Assembly (NCBI GenBank): GCA_020631135.1
Contig: JAHDHU010000021.1
Coordinates: 1 to 40,982, forward strand
Length of the DNA stretch: 40,982 nucleotides
Direction of reading: 5' to 3'
Origin: Saprospiraceae bacterium
GTDB taxonomy: Bacteria > Bacteroidota > Bacteroidia > Chitinophagales > Saprospiraceae
A program made the position numbers and the translations under genes. Under the pieces are notes generated by a model. It ran no database searches and had not been told where the DNA came from. It saw only the letters and a program-made list of their open reading frames with translations. How positions within the stretch are numbered: the stretch's first letter is position 1; each line of letters begins with the position of its first letter. Shown here one piece after another: positions 35,752 through 40,982 of the stretch.

Positions 35752-38700
35752 TTATCTTACTAAAGTCACTGTGCCATTTAATTCGTATTCTTTACCGCCT
35801 AAATCAGTTAAACGAATGTGATACACATAAACACCTTCCATGGCATTTAAATTCTTGAACCTACCATTCCACCCAAAACTTTCTTCGTTCACTGGGAAAG
35901 GAGTTTCTTCAGGTGTGTAAATCAATTCTCCCCATCGATCAAAAATTAAAAATTCTTGTACGGTAGCAATATCATTTATCCCATGAACAAAGAAAACGTC
36001 ATTATTGGCATCTCCATTTGGACTAAATATATTGGGCACATAAAATTCTATTTGTTGTAATGTACTTACTGGAATCATAACAGAGACCTCACATCCGGAC
36101 CCGTAAGTAATCGTCACTTCAAAAACTTGATCAAACTGAAGATTTGTCGTCGGATTCAAACAATCGTCACAACTCAAAAATTCGGATGGGCTCCAACTTA
36201 TCGTGTTAGGTACAAAATCAATGTCTAAATTGATTTGTTGCGTTTCGTCATCGGGCAACACTTCAATCGTATAATTGATTTCTGGCACCTCAAAATTCGC
36301 TACAACCGTAACAATACTATCACAACCATTGGATGCGGCTCCTAAAAGATTAATTTCAGCAGATGGATTATTGATGTCAATTGCAACACCTTCATAGGTG
36401 AATATTTGATCTGGACATAATAATGTATCCAATTGAAATACAGCATTTTGCAACAAAGTCAAATCAATGATGACCAAACTATCACAACCTTGGGATGACG
36501 TCAATAGTTCTGAACCTGAAAGATTGTTTTCGTTGTATACATTGCCATTAACAACTATTTCGTTACCAGAGCAAATTTCGTTCTGAAGTATAAACTGAGT
36601 TCCATTTTGGATTTCTATTACCAACAACTCTTCTTCAATACATAACCCATCATTATAATACAGATAGATGTCTGAACTTTGGAATATTGTGTCCCCGACA
36701 TTGAACTGAATGCCGGCACCATTAGCCTGAGAGAAAAATTGTACCGACTCGATTAAATCAATTCCATTTATTTCTGGTAGAACGTAAAAATCACATTCCA
36801 CGATAGGACCTGGATTAGTAATTTCAGTTATACAATCATCCGAACATGAATCAGGATTAACAAAGCTGAAATCGAGGGTACAATTAGGATCATTGCCATC
36901 TACTAAAGTAAACATACTACTGCCTCCACTACCTGCACTACCGTTGGGTAATACAAATAATGTTTCGACACCGTATGAAGCAGATGACGGCATAGTTATA
37001 CCGGGCATTATTGTATAGTCTCCACCAAGACTTACTCCTTGCGGATCTAATGTAAAACTTATAAAATCATCTGTTGGATCTGTAGGTGTGCCGTTGTCAT
37101 TGCACATTAAATTCTCCAAACCAACATCTGCTATATTGCAGGGAATATCAACTGAACATGGATCTGGAATTATAATTGACAAATCAAAGGTACATGAAGG
37201 ATCATCTGCATCATTTATCGTAATTGCAAAATCAGCAGCTGAAGAAATAAGAAAAGGACCAAACATGTTGGATCCAGCATAGGTTCCTGATTCAAAAGAA
37301 TCCGAGCTCCATCCTGAATTCCCGAGATTCATACCAGTAACCGTTATCGAATAAGTATAGGTGTCATCCGTCGTGTCATTTGGTGTGCCAGCATCCTGAC
37401 AATCCACTGCTACCGTTGCGTTTAATTCACAACTGCAATCATTTATTTGAACCATCATCGTGGATCCAAGGGCACATTCCCCAATATTTGGTGTAAAATT
37501 ATAAACTGTGACTCCTGCAGAATTTGTAACAATAGGCCCATCCCAAGTACCCGTAATTCCCTCGTTGGAAATGTTGGGTAACATATCGGCAACATCACCA
37601 ACACAAAACGGGCCTAACTGGCTAAAGGTCGGAATGATCTGTGAATCAATTACAAGCACAACATCAGTGCTTACAGAGGAACAAGGACCTGCTCCATCAG
37701 GATCATCTGTGGTCGCTGTCAAAGTAACTGTGCCTGAGATAATGTCTCCGGCTCCAGGTGAATACATTGGAGTTAATGATGCAACATCATCATAAGTTCC
37801 ATCTCCGGAAGAGGTCCAACTGATCATCGTTGCAGAGCCACCGAACACAGCCGACAAACTTAAAATTTCATCCTCACAAATCGGATTGACTGGATTTATG
37901 GAAACTGTTGCCGGGTCCATACAATCACAGTCATTAACGGTGATAGCCATAGTCGTAGCAGTTGCACACTGTCCACCATCAGGTGTAAAAGTATAAATCG
38001 TAGAACCTGCAGTTGTGGTGCTAATCGGTCCATCCCATGTACCCATGATTCCATTCACCGAAGTGCCATCCAAAACATCTGGAACATCATCAATACAATA
38101 GGGTCCAAGTTGATTAAAGGTCGGAACAAGTTGTAAATCAATTTGTAAAACCACATCAGCGCTAGCTGCTGAACATGGACCTGCTCCATCTGGATCATCT
38201 GTGGTCGCGGTCAGGGTGACTGTGCCAGAAGCAACATCTCCGGTACCCGGCGTGTATTCTGGAGTCAAAGAAGTATTGTTATCAAATACTCCATCTCCTG
38301 AACTCGTCCAATTGATCATCGTAGCAGAGCCTCCTAGTATTCCATTTAAATTTATAGTTTCATTTTCGCAAATAGGATTTATCGGATCAATGCTTACCAT
38401 CGTTGGATCCATGCATCCACAATCATTAATTATGATTTCCATAGTGGTAGATGTGGCACATTGTCCACCATCAGGTGTAAAAGTATAAATCGTAGAACCT
38501 GCAGTTGTGGTGCTAATCGGTCCATCCCATGTACCCATGATTCCATTCACCGAAGTGCCATCCAAAACATCTGGAACATCATCAATACAATAGGGTCCAA
38601 GTTGATTAAAGGTCGGAACAAGTTGTAAATCAATTTGTAAAACCACATCAGCGCTAGCTGCTGAACATGGACCTGCTCCATCTGGATCATCTGTGGTCGC

Positions 38701-40982
38701 GGTCAGGGTGACTGTGCCAGAAGCAACATCTCCGGTACCCGGCGTGTATTCTGGAGTCAAAGAAGTATTGTTATCAAATACTCCATCTCCTGAACTCGTC
38801 CAATTGATCATCGTAGCAGAGCCTCCTAATATAGCAGTCAGACTCAAAGTTTCGTCTTCACAAACAGAAGTTATTGGATTTAGATTGACCAAGGCTGGAT
38901 TCATACAACCACAATCATTTACAATGATTTCCATGGTTGTACCTGTCGCACATTGACCTACATCAGGTGTAAAAGTATAAATCGTAGAACCCGCAGTTGC
39001 CGTTCCAATTGGTCCATCCCATGTACCCATAATCCCATTCACGGAAGTGGTTTCCAAAACATCTGGAACATCATCAATACAATAAGGTCCAAGTTGATTA
39101 AATGCAGGAGTTGTAAATGTATTGATCAGCAATACAATTTGATCAGAAGCTTCGACACAGGAACCGATAAATCCATCAGGATCATCTGTTGTCGCAATGA
39201 GCGTAACCATTCCTGCATTTATGTCTGTTACACTTGGTGTATAAACAACATTAGAATTTGTATCATCGTCGAATGTTCCTCCACCAGTTGTACTCCATAA
39301 AACTGAACTTGCTGAACCTCCTATTACAGCAGAAAGCATTATCGTTTCATCTTCACAAATCGGATTTATAGGATTGATCGAAACAGTTGGCAATTCATTT
39401 ACCACAATTTCCATGGTAGCCATACTTGCACATTGACCTGAATTGGGTGTAAAGTTATAAGTGGTTGAACCTGCCCCTCCAGTAGTTATGGGACCATCCC
39501 AAGATCCTGAAATCCCATTTAAAGAAACAACTGGTAATGTTTCAGGAACATCTCCTACACAATAGGGCCCCAATTGGTCAAAGTTCGGACCAGTCAAATT
39601 ATCAATCGTCAATATAACATTTGAAGTTGCAGCACTGCATGGCCCTGCTCCATCGGGATCATCTGTCATCGCTGTTAAAGTCACTGTTCCAGACATTACA
39701 TCTCCTATTCCAGGTGTATAAATAGGTGTCAATGAAATATTATTATCAAAGGTGCCATCTCCTGAACTCGTCCAATTAATCATAGTGGCAGATCCTCCCA
39801 ATAACGCAGTCAAGCTCAAAGTTTCATCTTCACAAATTGGAGAAATCGGATTGATCATCACTGTCGCAGGATCCATACATCCGCAATCGTTAACTACAAT
39901 TATCATCATGCCTTGACTGGCGCAAAAACTTGCATCAGGTGTGAAAGTATAGGTTGTCATTCCAGATGATGAAGTGCTAATACTTGCATCCCATGTTCCT
40001 GTAATACCATTGTTTGATGTTGTTGGTAAAACATCAGGAACATCATCAACACAATAAGGCCCTAATTGTGTGAAAATCGGTTGCAATGGCATATCTATCG
40101 TGACATTTAACATAAAAGAACTTGCACATTCAGTAGGATCTGGCGTAAAAGTATATGTCCCGTTGTTCATGTTATCAATCGTGCTAGGCATCCATGTTCC
40201 AGAAATTCCATTGGTAGACATCGTGGGTAACACATCAACCATATCACCTTCGCAATAAGTATCTGTAATACTAAAATTCGGTGTTGTTGGAACATCTATC
40301 GTCACATTGAGCATAAATGAACTCGCACACTCAAAAGGATCTGGCGTAAAAGTGTATGTCCCATTGTTCATGTTATCTATCATCGCAGGAACCCATGTTC
40401 CAGATATCCCATTGGTAGACATCGCGGGTAACACATCAACCATATCACCTTCACAATAAGTATCTGTAATATTAAAAGTTGGTGTCGTAGGAACATCTAT
40501 CGTCACGTTAAGCATAAATGAACTGGCACACTCAGAAGGATCTGGAGTAAAAGTGTATGTCCCATTGTTCATGTTATCGATAATCGTAGGAACCCATGAT
40601 CCGGAAACACCATTGGTGGACATCATAGGAAGCACATCAACCATATCACCTTCACAATAAGTACTTGTAATATTAAAAGTTGGTGTTGTTGGAACATCTA
40701 TGGTCACGTTGAGCATAAAAGAACTCGCACATTCACTTGAAGCAGGCGTAAAAGTATACGTCCCATTGTTCATATTATCAATAGTAGTTGGAAACCATGT
40801 TCCAGAAATACCATTGGTAGAAATTGTGGGTAAAACATCAACCAAATCACCCTCACAATAAGTATCTGTTATGTTAAAAGTAGGTGCTGTTGGTGGCGTG
40901 ATCGTTACCATCAAAGTTCCATTGGTTGCACACTGTCCGCCATCTACATTGAAGGTATAAGTCGTCGTTGTATTCGGATCAA
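35752..40982 (-). CDS. Very large repetitive surface protein with T9SS type B (CHU_C) signal, N-terminus missing
   Basis: The frame runs from the right edge of the window to a stop at 35752, more than 1740 residues. From the edge inward come four 67-residue tandem modules (PTFNITDTYCEGDMVDVLP ... NNGTYTFTPDPSECASSFMLNV). Then come larger modules of about 155-165 residues (CEDETLSL, TTDDPDGAGPC, FNQLGPYCIDDVPDVL, STIYTFTPD..QCA), each with Cys pairs and an Ig-like beta pattern, and further beta domains. It ends with the gliding-motility-type sorting domain (FYVPNIFSPNGDANNDVF ... GVYVYHIRLTD) in the last 90 residues. It should be exported by the T9SS and attached to the surface, perhaps as an adhesin. 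A terminator follows the stop. Confidence 0.92.
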   Translation of the reverse strand, partial: DPNTTTTYTFNVDGGQCATNGTLMVTITPPTAPTFNITDTYCEGDLVDVLPTISTNGISGTWFPTTIDNMNNGTYTFTPASSECASSFMLNVTIDVPTTPTFNITSTYCEGDMVDVLPMMSTNGVSGSWVPTIIDNMNNGTYTFTPDPSECASSFMLNVTIDVPTTPTFNITDTYCEGDMVDVLPAMSTNGISGTWVPAMIDNMNNGTYTFTPDPFECASSFMLNVTIDVPTTPNFSITDTYCEGDMVDVLPTMSTNGISGTWMPSTIDNMNNGTYTFTPDPTECASSFMLNVTIDMPLQPIFTQLGPYCVDDVPDVLPTTSNNGITGTWDASISTSSSGMTTYTFTPDASFCASQGMMIIVVNDCGCMDPATVMINPISPICEDETLSLTALLGGSATMINWTSSGDGTFDNNISLTPIYTPGIGDVMSGTVTLTAMTDDPDGAGPCSAATSNVILTIDNLTGPNFDQLGPYCVGDVPETLPVVSLNGISGSWDGPITTGGAGSTTYNFTPNSGQCASMATMEIVVNELPTVSINPINPICEDETIMLSAVIGGSASSVLWSTTGGGTFDDDTNSNVVYTPSVTDINAGMVTLIATTDDPDGFIGSCVEASDQIVLLINTFTTPAFNQLGPYCIDDVPDVLETTSVNGIMGTWDGPIGTATAGSTIYTFTPDVGQCATGTTMEIIVNDCGCMNPALVNLNPITSVCEDETLSLTAILGGSATMINWTSSGDGVFDNNTSLTPEYTPGTGDVASGTVTLTATTDDPDGAGPCSAASADVVLQIDLQLVPTFNQLGPYCIDDVPDVLDGTSVNGIMGTWDGPISTTTAGSTIYTFTPDGGQCATSTTMEIIINDCGCMDPTMVSIDPINPICENETINLNGILGGSATMINWTSSGDGVFDNNTSLTPEYTPGTGDVASGTVTLTATTDDPDGAGPCSAASADVVLQIDLQLVPTFNQLGPYCIDDVPDVLDGTSVNGIMGTWDGPISTTTAGSTIYTFTPDGGQCATATTMAITVNDCDCMDPATVSINPVNPICEDEILSLSAVFGGSATMISWTSSGDGTYDDVASLTPMYSPGAGDIISGTVTLTATTDDPDGAGPCSSVSTDVVLVIDSQIIPTFSQLGPFCVGDVADMLPNISNEGITGTWDGPIVTNSAGVTVYNFTPNIGECALGSTMMVQINDCSCELNATVAVDCQDAGTPNDTTDDTYTYSITVTGMNLGNSGWSSDSFESGTYAGSNMFGPFLISSAADFAITINDADDPSCTFDLSIIIPDPCSVDIPCNIADVGLENLMCNDNGTPTDPTDDFISFTLDPQGVSLGGDYTIMPGITMPSSASYGVETLFVLPNGSAGSGGSSMFTLVDGNDPNCTLDFSFVNPDSCSDDCITEITNPGPIVECDFYVLPEINGIDLIESVQFFSQANGAGIQFNVGDTIFQSSDIYLYYNDGLCIEEELLVIEIQNGTQFILQNEICSGNEIVVNGNVYNENNLSGSELLTSSQGCDSLVIIDLTLLQNAVFQLDTLLCPDQIFTYEGVAIDINNPSAEINLLGAASNGCDSIVTVVANFEVPEINYTIEVLPDDETQQINLDIDFVPNTISWSPSEFLSCDDCLNPTTNLQFDQVFEVTITYGSGCEVSVMIPVSTLQQIEFYVPNIFSPNGDANNDVFFVHGINDIATVQEFLIFDRWGELIYTPEETPFPVNEESFGWNGRFKNLNAMEGVYVYHIRLTDLGGKEYELNGTVTLVR
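37970..38336 (-). repeat. 367-base perfect direct repeat inside the surface protein gene, copy A
   Basis: These 367 bases are identical to 38462-38828, exactly 492 bases (164 codons) away, by base-by-base comparison of the listed sequence. The flanking module sequence is similar but not identical. Confidence 0.95.
38462..38828 (-). repeat. 367-base perfect direct repeat inside the surface protein gene, copy B
   Basis: This is the second copy of the block at 37970-38336, in the same frame and orientation, without a single difference. Confidence 0.95.
40085..40890 (-). repeat. Four tandem 201-base modules in the surface protein gene
   Basis: The anchor ATCTATSGT recurs at about 40093, 40294, 40495 and 40696, exactly 201 bases (67 codons) apart. 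The copies are highly similar but not identical, each encoding one Cys-containing beta module. Confidence 0.9.

Noticed and set aside
37088-40258. Plus-strand open frames opposite the repetitive surface gene, two with near-identical starts
   Set aside because: The identical products only reflect the 367-base repeat on the other strand; no start signals or domains support them.

Overview
The window looks like a chromosomal segment of a Bacteroidota bacterium, most likely from the Saprospiria. The AT-rich DNA carries proteins with type IX secretion (T9SS) C-terminal sorting domains of both type A (YPNP-type, followed by a short beta domain) and type B (gliding-motility CHU_C type). It also has many lipoproteins, MopE-type Asp-rich repeats, CRTAC1/UnbV-like FG-GAP proteins, a FecR/ECF-sigma pair, few Shine-Dalgarno sites and a few TAnnTTTG promoter boxes. 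The order-level placement is inference. No rRNA, tRNA, CRISPR array, insertion sequence or phage gene was seen.

Layout. 1-1845: end of groES and all of groEL, closed by a strong terminator. 1977-3659: an ECF sigma factor and its FecR-type anti-sigma factor, then a second terminator. 3752-6083: a HAD phosphatase, a BaiN/HI0933-type flavoprotein gene broken by one in-frame TAA, and a flavodoxin-like reductase. 6268-8417: a DEAD-box helicase and a small lipoprotein. 8407-9447 (minus): an alkane-monooxygenase-type AlkB. 9448-10505: a 1.06-kb stretch without a protein gene. It holds three minus-strand hairpin terminators, two of which end two related RNA-like units sharing a perfect 20-base block. 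10506-20383 (minus): a long co-directional run of di-heme peroxidase, MbnP-like lipoprotein, exonuclease, metallophosphoesterase, giant LRR/MopE secreted protein, ApbE and TerC. 20540-24503 (plus): secreted sulfatase, unknown membrane protein, acyl-lipid desaturase. 24529-27451: small membrane protein, His-rich beta-propeller lipoprotein and divergent M28 peptidase. 27453-32157: large FG-GAP/UnbV lipoprotein and a probable outer-membrane barrel. 32158-35647: PriA and a histone-deacetylase-like hydrolase. 35752 to the right edge (minus): a very large repetitive surface protein with a type B sorting signal, incomplete at its N-terminus.

How the genes fit together. Much of the window serves the cell envelope: surface and secreted proteins, lipoproteins, a sulfatase, a peptidase and lipid-modifying membrane enzymes. 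Chaperonin, replication-restart and RNA-helicase genes are housekeeping. The most suggestive functional pair is the di-heme MauG/MbnH-like peroxidase beside an MbnP-like protein that has a single tryptophan. By analogy with MbnH/MbnP, that residue could be oxidised to build a copper site. The most unexplained DNA is the 9.4-10.5 kb intergenic region with its paired RNA-like units. Several genes show coding oddities: an internal stop in the flavoprotein, and conserved N-termini lying upstream of the first ordinary start codon in priA and in a small membrane protein.
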